Source: a virus. Taken from it: a DNA stretch of 32,726 nucleotides. This document shows positions 4,035-10,967 of this stretch, piece by piece. Where the stretch lies: positions 1 to 32,726 of the IMG/VR virus record IMGVR_UViG_3300022752_000244; one strand, 5' to 3'. The notes beneath the pieces are model-generated. The model searched no databases. It saw only the letters and a list, made by a program, of their open reading frames with translations, and was not told the origin of the DNA. How positions within the stretch are numbered: position 1 is the stretch's first letter; the number at the start of each line of letters is the position of its first letter. Position numbers and translations under genes: made by a program.

Positions 4035-4307
4035 TTATCCCTGGTGATGCATCCACCGCTTCTTTCGCTCCCAAACTTCCCTAGGTGAGCTAAGAGAGTC
4101 CCCGAGAACATCGTCCGACTCCTGCTCAATGGCCCAAATCATCCCAAGCACATCATCCATTTCATCCCGTAGACGAATCACGTTTGGTGTTCCGTCGTCG
4201 TACTTCGAATGCCAGCCATGCCGAATAATCTTCGAGCAAGCCTGAATCACCTCCCCGCATTCCTCCATGAGAATCACTAGCCGCTCGCGCTCCGCATCAG
4301 TTATCAT
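4035..4307 (-). CDS. MazG-like nucleotide pyrophosphohydrolase
   Basis: This 90-residue all-alpha protein has the MazG/NTP-PPase metal-site pattern: EECGE (E15, E16, E19) in helix 1 and RDEMDDVLG (E49, D52) in helix 3. Phage members hydrolyse (d)NTPs to monophosphates plus pyrophosphate, or alter ppGpp and nucleotide pools during infection; the substrate here is unknown. At 90 residues it is a short single-domain form. It is the last gene of the eleven-gene operon, and its ATG overlaps the stop of the preceding gene by ATGA. A weak stem-loop follows. Confidence 0.75.
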   Translation of the reverse strand: MITDAERERLVILMEECGEVIQACSKIIRHGWHSKYDDGTPNVIRLRDEMDDVLGMIWAIEQESDDVLGDSLSSPREVWERKKRWMHHQG

Positions 4308-4483
4308 CGAGGCAACTCTTCAACCGAGATAATACGAAAGCCACTATGAATGTAGTAGTCCTTTACTGTAAAAGGCTGTACCACATCAGTGCGAATTTCC
4401 TTCGGCATATGAGGCTCTCCATAAATGCCCACAACCTGTACGGGCCATCCCGCATGCGCGTCAACGCTTACTCTAGTTGTCAC
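4304..4483 (-). CDS. Small hypothetical protein with GTG start, 59 aa
   Basis: The start is GTG (4483), overlapping the TGA of the preceding gene as GTGA; the stop overlaps the ATG of the MazG-like gene as ATGA. The protein is MTTRVSVDAHAGWPVQVVGI at its N-terminus, then a central HMPKEIRTDVV and a C-terminal FRIISVEELPR, so it looks like a compact beta-rich domain. The family is not recognised. The precise 4-bp overlaps at both ends are the main support that this short frame is a real gene. Confidence 0.7.
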   Translation of the reverse strand: MTTRVSVDAHAGWPVQVVGIYGEPHMPKEIRTDVVQPFTVKDYYIHSGFRIISVEELPR

Positions 4484-4773
4484 CCGTATAGCTCCTCATA
4501 ATATGGAGCATCCATACTCACACTAGATACTTCTCGAAGATCCACCATTGTTGATCCCTTGAGAGTAGGAAATGTATAAGTGTACTGCTTGTCGTTGATC
4601 GCATAGGCACGATCCTTCGCGACCAGCTCAGTAAGCTCCTCGAAAGCCTTTCGCGCCTCTTCCTCGTTATTCATAAGATACTTTAGTGGCCCAGAGCAGT
4701 ACTTATTTAGAATCATAAGACTCCATTGCTTGCTCTCCATTTGATGCCACTTTTCACGCTGTTCTTCAGTCAC
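4480..4773 (-). CDS. Hypothetical protein, 97 aa
   Basis: A soluble, mostly helical N-terminal half (residues 1-55, with NNEEEARKAFEELTELVAK) is followed by a tyrosine-rich part. The family is not recognised. ATG 4773 overlaps the stop of the upstream membrane protein gene by ATGA, and the stop overlaps the GTG of the next gene, so it is a translationally coupled middle gene of the operon. Confidence 0.75.
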   Translation of the reverse strand: MTEEQREKWHQMESKQWSLMILNKYCSGPLKYLMNNEEEARKAFEELTELVAKDRAYAINDKQYTYTFPTLKGSTMVDLREVSSVSMDAPYYEELYG

Positions 4774-4934
4774 TTTAGATCTCCAATATTCGCACAGTAG
4801 TTCTTGTGCTCGTAATGCACCACAATTCTTCCTAGCTCCTTACACCGGTCCCGACTTTCATGATCATTCGATACCGACCAGGCTATCAGAGCCATAAAGA
4901 GCAGAAAAAGTATAACCCCCGCTAGCTCACTCAT
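4770..4934 (-). CDS. Small membrane protein, 54 aa
   Basis: One hydrophobic helix (about residues 5-24, VILFLLFMALIAW) follows a short N-terminus; the C-terminal 30 residues are charged with two cysteines (CKELG, NYCAN). The start at 4934 is chosen over ATG 4958 because GGAG lies about 9 nt before it and because it overlaps the preceding small membrane gene by 8 nt. The overlapping pair of short membrane proteins recalls spanin or holin pairs, but there is no lipobox and the lysis genes are elsewhere, so no role is assigned. Confidence 0.65.
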   Translation of the reverse strand: MSELAGVILFLLFMALIAWSVSNDHESRDRCKELGRIVVHYEHKNYCANIGDLK

Positions 4935-5052
4935 ACCAATGCTCCACAAATTTCTCACAGACTATCTCTAGACCTAGCAGAGGGCCTAATACAATCCCTA
5001 TTACTATCGCGAAAGGTAGCATGGCTATCAGGTATAGTCTATGCCAGGTCAT
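4927..5052 (-). CDS. Tiny membrane protein, 41 aa
   Basis: MTWHRLYLIAMLPFAIVIGI begins a protein that is nearly all one transmembrane segment (about residues 7-29), ending in a charged tail with CEKFVEHWYE. ATG 5052 overlaps the TGA of the upstream gene as ATGA, and its stop overlaps the next gene start by 8 nt. These overlaps and the clear membrane character support it as a gene despite its length. Confidence 0.65.
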   Translation of the reverse strand: MTWHRLYLIAMLPFAIVIGIVLGPLLGLEIVCEKFVEHWYE

Positions 5053-5255
5053 TTTACGAAACTCTTCAGTAGCGCCTGATACTCACGCGAGTGTTTCGTA
5101 AGAAGGTCGTCGACCTCTCGCTTCTGCTCTTGCGTGAGAACCTGCTCAATCTGTGTAGATTGGCAGATTCCATTTACTACCCCATTATTAATTTGACCGT
5201 GCATAATCACCTTATCAAAATTGATATATGCTAGGTCTAGCCATTCACTTTCCAA
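5049..5255 (-). CDS. Hypothetical protein with TTG start, 68 aa
   Basis: The start is TTG at 5255, backed by AAAGGAG 7 nt upstream inside the end of the preceding gene; the next in-frame ATG is 17 codons further in. The N-terminal part is beta-like (LDLAYINFDKVIMHGQ), and the C-terminal half is a charged helix (LTQEQKREVDDLLTKHSREY). The family is not recognised. It overlaps the upstream gene by 11 nt and the downstream one by 4. Confidence 0.7.
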   Translation of the reverse strand: MESEWLDLAYINFDKVIMHGQINNGVVNGICQSTQIEQVLTQEQKREVDDLLTKHSREYQALLKSFVK

Positions 5256-5448
5256 TGATATACTCCTTTACTTGTTCCCAGAAGAGCTTAGCGTCCCCAG
5301 TGATGTTCTCGCTTAGCCCGGTTACTTCCCCGGTTGTGCAGCTGACTTTGATCTTACCAAAGACTACGTGAGAGGGCTTCACTAATTCATTTGGAACTGC
5401 TTCGTATCTGGGAATTGAATTCCAATCCTCGTCTAGTGGCTTACTCAT
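5245..5448 (-). CDS. Hypothetical protein, 67 aa
   Basis: A soluble protein with central IKVSCTTGEVTGLSENI and a C-terminal helix. The family is not recognised. ATG 5448 lies one base after the stop of the upstream gene, and its own end carries the ribosome site for the next gene's TTG start. Confidence 0.7.
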   Translation of the reverse strand: MSKPLDEDWNSIPRYEAVPNELVKPSHVVFGKIKVSCTTGEVTGLSENITGDAKLFWEQVKEYIIGK

Positions 5449-5449
5449 A

Positions 5450-5650
5450 TTAGCATCTCATGGGTGCTGTAGCATTTGGTTGCGCATGTACTTGGTCAAG
5501 CTTTGGGTTCGGCATACTAGGATCAATCTCGTGAATGAAGACCATTGCTAGATGCTTGCGAATACTACGTACTTGTTCTGGCGTTGGTTCGTCACTGTCT
5601 GTCAGCTCAAAGAAACCCTGCAGCCAAAAACAAAAATCTCTACTTTTCAT
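5450..5650 (-). CDS. Conserved small phage protein, 66 aa
   Basis: The sequence RDFCFWLQGFFELTDSDEPT, followed by a helix with PEQVRSIRKHLAMVFIHEID, resembles a small family common in large phages (pattern RDFCxWLQGxFE then EQVxxIxxHL). Its function is unknown to me. The start at 5650 lies inside the end of the four-cysteine gene, overlapping by 11 nt. The resemblance is from memory, not a search. Confidence 0.7.
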   Translation of the reverse strand: MKSRDFCFWLQGFFELTDSDEPTPEQVRSIRKHLAMVFIHEIDPSMPNPKLDQVHAQPNATAPMRC

Positions 5651-5774
5651 TTACTCGCTCCTTTATGTGGGCAAAGCAGCCCATTTGTTTAATTCTTGGT
5701 TTGCCTCCGTAGGGGCTATCTGGATTTTTACAGAAACTATCTCTGAAGTACTTACAGGTGTCGCACTTATTCAT
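5640..5774 (-). CDS. Four-cysteine, zinc-ribbon-like small protein, 44 aa
   Basis: Cysteines at C4, C7, C15 and C33 (CDTCKYF, then FCKNP, then MGCFAH) are consistent with one zinc-binding knuckle. ATG 5774 overlaps the stop of the upstream gene by 8 nt (ATGAATAA), and the stop overlaps the next start by 11 nt. It could bind zinc and nucleic acid or a protein partner; the sequence shows no more. Confidence 0.65.
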   Translation of the reverse strand: MNKCDTCKYFRDSFCKNPDSPYGGKPRIKQMGCFAHIKERVNEK

Positions 5775-6111
5775 AGAACATTCTTTGTTCGATTTCTTTC
5801 GCTGTTCTTAAGGCCTTATCGAAATCTCGATCATAAAGCTCATATCGAAGCCTTACTAGCTCTGACCGAAACTCTCCGAAGATAAGCTCGGTAAGTGCTC
5901 GCTTGATCGCATGAACTGCGTCCTCCTTTTGGTTCTGATTGTCGTCGTCAATCCTGATAGTATGTCCGAGCTTGACTCCAACGAAATACTCTGTAAGAAA
6001 AGGATTATGAACAGGCTTGTTCATTTCCGAGTCCACCACTAGAAGTGGGGGCAACTGTGCATATTTCTTGCCAGTTATACCGGCTTCGATCTTTTTAATT
6101 ATCTCGCTCAT
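5767..6111 (-). CDS. Conserved hypothetical phage protein, 114 aa
   Basis: The N-terminal half is beta-type (PPLLVVDSEMNKPVHNPF, then YFVGVKLGHTIRI) and the C-terminal half helical (KRALTELIFGEFRSELVRLR). The family feels familiar from other phages, but I cannot name it. ATG 6111 has AAAGGAG 8 nt upstream. It is the first long gene of the operon driven from 6221-6249 and overlaps a tiny upstream frame by 17 nt. Confidence 0.75.
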   Translation of the reverse strand: MSEIIKKIEAGITGKKYAQLPPLLVVDSEMNKPVHNPFLTEYFVGVKLGHTIRIDDDNQNQKEDAVHAIKRALTELIFGEFRSELVRLRYELYDRDFDKALRTAKEIEQRMFYE

Positions 6112-6214
6112 TTAAGAACTCCTTTATTATTTGCCAGGACTTCTCCCAGTTCTCGTTAATATCCTCCAGAGGCAACAGTGCTTCTGAAATCTTTTTCATT
6201 GTTTCTATTTCCAT
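6095..6214 (-). CDS. Possible leader gene of the small-gene operon, 39 aa
   Basis: MEIETMKKISEALLPLEDIN starts a helical, acidic 39-residue protein. ATG 6214 coincides with the predicted transcription start of the promoter at 6221-6249, so translation would be leaderless, or start at the second ATG five codons in. It carries the ribosome site of the next gene within its end and overlaps it by 17 nt. It could instead be untranslated leader. Confidence 0.4.
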   Translation of the reverse strand: MEIETMKKISEALLPLEDINENWEKSWQIIKEFLNERDN

Positions 6215-6220
6215 TTTGTC

Positions 6221-6249
6221 AAACTACATGATTTTGGGCTAAAAGTCAA
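6221..6249 (-). promoter_or_regulatory. Probable promoter of the minus-strand small-gene operon
   Basis: On the minus strand TTGACT (6249-6244), a 17-bp spacer and TAGTTT (6226-6221). The -10 is poor, but the -35, spacing and place upstream of eleven genes fit. It is divergent from the late promoter at 6305. Confidence 0.45.
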
Positions 6250-6304
6250 GATAAATATTTTGGTGAGCTAATTCAGCAATACCGGCACCTCCTCTAAAAA
6301 TAGC

Positions 6305-6333
6305 TTGACCCACAATCCCCTTGCTGGTATAAT
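6305..6333 (+). promoter_or_regulatory. Promoter of the rightward late operon
   Basis: TTGACC at 6305-6310, a 17-bp spacer and TATAAT at 6328-6333. The predicted start (about 6340) is at the ATG of TerS, so the mRNA would be leaderless or nearly so. Confidence 0.75.
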
Positions 6334-6340
6334 GCAAATT

Positions 6341-6769
6341 ATGACACAGATTGCACTTACACCAGAATGCCTTGACATTGCGAACGCCTATCTTGAATAT
6401 GGTTCGGCACAGGAAACCGCTAACCAGCTTCAGATTCCTGAATATCAGGTAATCTCTCTTCTAGAGCGTAAGGATGTCAAAGACTATATAACCGGGGTTT
6501 ACCTCGATAGAGGCTTTAGAAACAGACACAAGTTGGGTCAGGTACTAGATAGAATGATCGACGCTAAGCTACAAGAAGCAGAAGAGTCGGGAATGTATAC
6601 TAGTAAAGATTTATTAGAGCTACTTCAGTTTGCTCATAAGATCCGTATGGATGAGCTTAAACAAGAAAGTGGAAACAGTGGCCCAACAGTTAATATTGCT
6701 AACTTTGGCCAAGGAAACTACGGACAGTTGATGGAGAGACTTCTCACTAATGATAAAGGAGTTAAGTGA
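6341..6769 (+). CDS. terS: Terminase small subunit
   Basis: This 142-residue protein has an N-terminal helix-turn-helix (about residues 12-50: LEYGSAQETANQLQIPEYQV), a helical middle with KDLLELLQFAHKIRMDELK, and an IANFGQGNYGQLMERL tail, as in small terminase subunits that recognise the packaging site. Upstream in-frame starts (6305 TTG, 6332 ATG) fall in the promoter elements, so ATG 6341 is chosen; there is no Shine-Dalgarno site. TerL is 5.4 kb downstream, with the lysis and appendage genes between. It overlaps the next gene by 20 nt. Confidence 0.75.
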   Translation: MTQIALTPECLDIANAYLEYGSAQETANQLQIPEYQVISLLERKDVKDYITGVYLDRGFRNRHKLGQVLDRMIDAKLQEAEESGMYTSKDLLELLQFAHKIRMDELKQESGNSGPTVNIANFGQGNYGQLMERLLTNDKGVK

Positions 6770-7385
6770 CGGATTTAAATCGCTTGTCGCTTCCTTATCA
6801 GTTAGACCGCTATCCACACTAGCGGCGGTCCTTATTATTTGTTTAGGCTATGTAGGCTATAGAAGCTACAGTGCGCTAGAGTCCATGATAGTTACTCCCG
6901 CAGAGGAAGCTAGCAGGTTCAAGGAGCAACTGGAGAGCGCAAAGCTTGTAAATGAGAGTCTAAATCAGTTAAGTACTGATTTAAAAGCTCATAGTGTAAT
7001 TATTAGACAGTTTCATAATGGTAGACACGATTTAACGGGTATACCTTTTACTGAGACTACAGCAAGCTATTACACCGATGCTTATGAGCTATCGGGCGAT
7101 GAGCCTGTGTCTTCAATGAATGAAAGCCTACGAATGATTTGGAAAGAAATTGATAAGCCGGAATGTACCGTCCTATATGGACCAGTAGATTCTTCGTCTA
7201 GAAGATATTTTAAAGCGTACAACCTGCGTAAGGTAGTACAATGCCCCCTAACTAATTTACTGAATTATCCTATTGGTACGATTACTGTGGGATTCTCAGA
7301 AGGAGACGTGGACGAGACTATAGCAGTTAATAAGACTTCTGCAATTGCCAAGCGCGTCACAGGATATTTAACAAATGGTTACTGA
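6750..7385 (+). CDS. Membrane-anchored protein, possible GAF-like domain
   Basis: This 211-residue protein has one transmembrane helix (about residues 20-41, STLAAVLIICLGYVGY), a coiled segment (about 50-80) and a soluble C-terminal domain with IIRQFHNGRHDLTGIPFTET and a later NYPIGTITVGF. The alternation of strands and the final IGTITVGF recall GAF-type sensor folds, but this is inference. It sits between TerS and the holin/endolysin pair, so a lysis-timing or envelope role is possible. It overlaps the small gene that follows by 11 nt. Confidence 0.7.
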   Translation: MIKELSDGFKSLVASLSVRPLSTLAAVLIICLGYVGYRSYSALESMIVTPAEEASRFKEQLESAKLVNESLNQLSTDLKAHSVIIRQFHNGRHDLTGIPFTETTASYYTDAYELSGDEPVSSMNESLRMIWKEIDKPECTVLYGPVDSSSRRYFKAYNLRKVVQCPLTNLLNYPIGTITVGFSEGDVDETIAVNKTSAIAKRVTGYLTNGY

Positions 7386-7539
7386 ATATATTAAGCGTGA
7401 ACAAAGAATGGGTTACGATGAAACTGGAACCCTAGTTTATAAGGTTCCTGTAAGTGAGCCATCACCTCTAGCGAGCTATAATGAGGAAGTAGTACTAGTA
7501 GTAGAAGACGAGGATATGCCTCCACTTAACCTAGTATGA
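7375..7539 (+). CDS. Small acidic hypothetical protein, 54 aa
   Basis: It starts MVTEYIKREQRMGYDETGTL and ends in an acidic stretch (VVLVVEDEDMPPLNLV). ATG 7375 lies inside the end of the upstream gene, and its TGA overlaps the holin start as ATGA. No membrane segment or known family is seen. The coupling on both sides supports a real gene in the lysis cassette. Confidence 0.7.
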   Translation: MVTEYIKREQRMGYDETGTLVYKVPVSEPSPLASYNEEVVLVVEDEDMPPLNLV

Positions 7540-7814
7540 ACTGGCTAAATCTAGAGACAAATGAAAGAAAAAATCTTTCTCTCTGGATGATGTTTGGTGG
7601 TGCAACCGTATTTACTATATTTGCTGGTGTAGGGTTATGGTTAGTAGCGGCTAATTTAAAATATGTCTTTTATTTAGCAGTACTGGCACATATTCAGATC
7701 ATTACTATAATGACTGGATTTATAGCACAATTAGTAAAAAGAAGAATAAGTGCCGGAAAAGAAGGCATAACAATTACTGACTCAGGCACTGAATCAGGAG
7801 AAACAAATGTTTAA
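7536..7814 (+). CDS. Holin candidate, two membrane segments
   Basis: This 92-residue protein has two hydrophobic helices (about residues 16-38 with GGATVFTIFAGVGLWLV and 41-65 with YVFYLAVLAHIQIITIM), a basic loop KRRISAGK after the second and a polar C-terminus. Size, topology and position directly before the endolysin gene, overlapping it by 8 nt, fit a class II holin. Holins share little sequence, so the call rests on context. Confidence 0.65.
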   Translation: MNWLNLETNERKNLSLWMMFGGATVFTIFAGVGLWLVAANLKYVFYLAVLAHIQIITIMTGFIAQLVKRRISAGKEGITITDSGTESGETNV

Positions 7815-8253
7815 ACTAAGCCAACGCTCTCTAGATAAACTAGCAGGTGTAAATCCAAAACTAGTTGCAGTGGTTAAAAGAGCAATAGAATTAAGTACAG
7901 TGGATTTTGGTGTTTCAGAAGGTCTAAGAACCCTAGAGACACAAAAGAAATATGTAGCCTCAGGTAAATCCCAGACTATGAAGAGTAAGCATCTAGACGG
8001 TCATGCAGTTGATCTAATAGCTTATGTAGATGGACAGATTTCTTGGGAATTAAATCTATATGACAATATAGCTGATGCAATGGCAAAAGCCGGTAAAGAA
8101 CTAGGTGTATCAATTTGTTGGGGAGCGGCATGGAATGTTCCTGATATTACAAAGTGGACTGGAACTATGGAATCGGCAATGAACCATTATATTGATGAGA
8201 GAAGAAAAGAAGGAAAGAGACCATTTATTGATGGTCCTCATTTCCAAATTTAA
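7807..8253 (+). CDS. Endolysin, M15-family L-alanyl-D-glutamate peptidase
   Basis: This 148-residue protein matches T5 Lys-type zinc peptidases over its whole length. SKHLDGHAVD holds zinc ligands H62 and D69, and DGPHF near the C-terminus holds D142 and H145, with the three-residue spacing of the T5 enzyme. VSEGLRTLETQKK is also typical. It cleaves the peptide stem of peptidoglycan after holin action. No signal peptide is present, so export needs the holin. The last 15 bases before ATG 8269 hold the next gene's GGAG. Confidence 0.9.
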   Translation: MFKLSQRSLDKLAGVNPKLVAVVKRAIELSTVDFGVSEGLRTLETQKKYVASGKSQTMKSKHLDGHAVDLIAYVDGQISWELNLYDNIADAMAKAGKELGVSICWGAAWNVPDITKWTGTMESAMNHYIDERRKEGKRPFIDGPHFQI

Positions 8254-8268
8254 TATGGAGATTCCAAA

Positions 8269-10659
8269 ATGAAAAGCATTAATGGAGGAATAAAGGCGAA
8301 TGTATCTGGGTTCAATACAACCTTCAGAGACTCTTTCGCAATTTTCCCAGGAACAAACTGGACACAATCAGTAGCAACAGGTGATATTGTTGCAATGGAT
8401 GGTAATGCAGTAGGTTCCTCATACCTAGTTCTATCTAAAAATCCATTAGACTCTACCGGCGGTGAGACTATTGTAGAAAGCACAGCTACTTTTTCTATGC
8501 CAATCGAAACAGCTGCAGGTATTCACTTATCTCAGCGTACTATTGGACAAGAACTATCTTTTGAATTAGTATCTAGTGAGCCAGTATCGGCTACACCAGC
8601 AGAACTAACTATAACATCTATTTCACAAAGTACCACTACTCTTACTGTAGTTACTTCTACAGCTCATAACCTAAAGATTGGTAATCGTATTGGTATTTAT
8701 GGTGTACCAGACAGCAGATTAAACTACTCACAGCTAGTTGTAGCTACTATTGTAAGTACTACCTCATTTACTTGTACAGCTGGACCTGCTGGAACTATCC
8801 CATCATTAACTGCGACAGGTTCCCAGGGATTCGTATACCAGCGCTCTGCTATGGCGTGGAGTCCTAACGGCACCTCAATGGTATTTGAAGGTGCAGCAGC
8901 AACTTCAGCTTCATTTTATGCTAAGAGTAATAATGATGATGTGATACCAGTAGGAGGTACTCTAGCCGGCTCACACCTATCTACTATTGCATCAACTGCT
9001 TCAATACAGCCAGCAGTAGGTTTAGCAAATTATAACTTTAGACCTACATCAGAATTCAGAGTTGCGCAATTAACTGATCGTCTACAGTGGCACGATGTCG
9101 GTGTAGATGTTATTACGCAGACTTCATCTAGAGCGAATATAACCCAGGTAATACCAAATAATACAGTACCTTATAAGATTCGTTTCCGTGCAAAAAACCA
9201 GAAGGGATTGACCGTTCCAGTAGCTAAGATAGTATCGGCTGCTAAAACAGGAACAACAACAGCAACTGTAGTTACAGATGTTGCTCACGGACTAACAACA
9301 GGTGACTTTGTTAATATCTATGGTGCAAGAGACTTCACTACAAACTTTCCTAACTTAACTACAGCTACAGTAGTAGCATCTGTTGTAAACTCTACAACAT
9401 TTACAGTAGTTTGGGGCCCAGCAGTTACAGCTACTACATATGGTGGATATGTTTCTCGTGTAAATGGGGGACAGGTACAGCAGGGCGCATCTACAACCGT
9501 AGTACAGTCGACCGCTGTAGCTAGCAATATTCTAACACTAGTTGGATCTGCTACTTGGGTAGGTATCGTACTTATTGGTGATTATGTAAATGTTTACGGT
9601 GTAAGAGCAGACACAACAGGAGCAGATCTTGGTGTAGATGGTGTATATAGAGTAAGAGATATAGCCACAACAACTCTAACACTAGAGCCAATAGATACTG
9701 CTACAACAACAGCACTAACAACTATTGGCACTCTAACAACCACAAATGCTGGTGGTGGTGTAATCAAAAGAACAGATATGCGCGTTAGCTTCTTACGTTC
9801 ATTTGATTTCAATAGACTTCGTATAGATGCTATAAATAGACCTGCTGGTGACGTTGCCGGCGCTCTTCCAGTACAGGTATCAAATACCATTCCTGGTATA
9901 ACTACCGTAAGTACTGTAAGTACCGTAAGTACTGTAAGTGCCCTAACAGCTGGAAACTTAAACATTCCAGGCACAATTCCTGATGCTACTTCCGCAGCTA
10001 TTACAACCACAACTACAACAGCTGCAATTACACCTACATTTGGTTCAGAATATCAAGTAAATATTCCGGTAACTGCTGTATCTGGTACAACTCCTACTAT
10101 GGACGTTGTAATTCAAGAAAGTGACGATGCTGGTACAAACTGGTTTGACGTATACCACTTCCCACGTATTACTGCTGCAGGTATGTACAGGTCTCCGAAG
10201 TTACCTCTAAAGGGTAACAGAGTTAGATATGTACAGACACTAGCAGGAACCTCCCCAAGCTTTACTAGATCTATTAACAGACTACAGGGATCTTTCAATG
10301 GAGCTGGATTTGTTAGAAGAATATTTGATAGAGCTGTTAGCTTAACAACACTAAATGCTACAACCGTTACAGCCGTAGGAAGTACAGGTCTACTAGCTCT
10401 TAATACTCAAGAGTGTAATAACGTACAACTATCTATTAACGTTGGTGCAATAACAACTACTGCTCCTGCTTTACAGTTAGAAGGATCTAATGATGGCGGT
10501 GTTAATTGGTTCTCAATTGGTACACCACTAACAGCAGTAGCAAGTTCTACTGTACAGGCAGTTAATGCTAATATTAATGCAGAACTAGTCAGAGCAAGGG
10601 TATCAACTGCAGGTGTAGGTGTTACAGCTGGTTATGTAGAAATTCACGCTTGGCAATAA
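8269..10659 (+). CDS. Virion structural/appendage protein with repeated beta modules, 796 aa
   Basis: This long, threonine-rich beta protein has three repeats of a GD/GN-V-Y-G module at about residues 108-175 (LKIGNRIGIYG), 319-400 (LTTGDFVNIYG) and 408-495 (LIGDYVNVYG), a VST microrepeat at about 546-557 (9-nt DNA period), and a C-terminal module (about 598-674) shared with the protein at 10968. The N-terminal part (FRDSFAIFPGTNWTQS) is typical of proteins I associate with phage virions. A capsid decoration or fibre role is likely; which one is inference. GGAG precedes ATG 8269. A strong terminator follows. Confidence 0.7.
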   Translation: MKSINGGIKANVSGFNTTFRDSFAIFPGTNWTQSVATGDIVAMDGNAVGSSYLVLSKNPLDSTGGETIVESTATFSMPIETAAGIHLSQRTIGQELSFELVSSEPVSATPAELTITSISQSTTTLTVVTSTAHNLKIGNRIGIYGVPDSRLNYSQLVVATIVSTTSFTCTAGPAGTIPSLTATGSQGFVYQRSAMAWSPNGTSMVFEGAAATSASFYAKSNNDDVIPVGGTLAGSHLSTIASTASIQPAVGLANYNFRPTSEFRVAQLTDRLQWHDVGVDVITQTSSRANITQVIPNNTVPYKIRFRAKNQKGLTVPVAKIVSAAKTGTTTATVVTDVAHGLTTGDFVNIYGARDFTTNFPNLTTATVVASVVNSTTFTVVWGPAVTATTYGGYVSRVNGGQVQQGASTTVVQSTAVASNILTLVGSATWVGIVLIGDYVNVYGVRADTTGADLGVDGVYRVRDIATTTLTLEPIDTATTTALTTIGTLTTTNAGGGVIKRTDMRVSFLRSFDFNRLRIDAINRPAGDVAGALPVQVSNTIPGITTVSTVSTVSTVSALTAGNLNIPGTIPDATSAAITTTTTTAAITPTFGSEYQVNIPVTAVSGTTPTMDVVIQESDDAGTNWFDVYHFPRITAAGMYRSPKLPLKGNRVRYVQTLAGTSPSFTRSINRLQGSFNGAGFVRRIFDRAVSLTTLNATTVTAVGSTGLLALNTQECNNVQLSINVGAITTTAPALQLEGSNDGGVNWFSIGTPLTAVASSTVQAVNANINAELVRARVSTAGVGVTAGYVEIHAWQ

Positions 10660-10666
10660 AAAAGAT

Positions 10667-10698
10667 AAATAACACAGGCTAAGGCCTGTGTTATTTTT
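10667..10698 (+). terminator. Terminator after the 796-aa structural gene
   Basis: A 13-bp stem (10667-10679 with 10684-10696), a TAAG loop and T10694-10698. No promoter is seen before the next gene, so partial read-through probably lowers expression of the downstream genes. Confidence 0.85.
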
Positions 10699-10712
10699 AA
10701 AGGAGAATAAAA

Positions 10713-10931
10713 ATGACAGACTATCCAGTAGATAACGCGCAATCAATAAGCGCAGTATCCGATAACACACCTTATCTAGGTACACCAGGAAGAGCAACCT
10801 CACCAAATATGGGAGATACAGTAAGTGTTCCACATGCTGCAACTACACCAAATTCATCTCTAACTATCTCAGTACCAAGAGCTAGCTCAAGTAATACACC
10901 AACTTCATCTATGCAAGGTGGAATGGTATAA
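10713..10931 (+). CDS. Small low-complexity virion-associated protein candidate, 72 aa
   Basis: The 72 residues are mostly S, T, P, N and G, with no predicted membrane segment (for example TTPNSSLTISVPRASSSN). AAAGGAG lies just before ATG 10713. It sits between two related structural genes, so it may be a linker, plug or decoration peptide, but no family is recognised. Confidence 0.6.
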   Translation: MTDYPVDNAQSISAVSDNTPYLGTPGRATSPNMGDTVSVPHAATTPNSSLTISVPRASSSNTPTSSMQGGMV

Positions 10932-10967
10932 TAGTTTAAGTGGTAGAGATTACCGAAGGAGAAATAA

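Noticed and set aside
4770-5052. Spanin pair
   Set aside because: No lipobox, not next to holin and endolysin, and located in the early operon.
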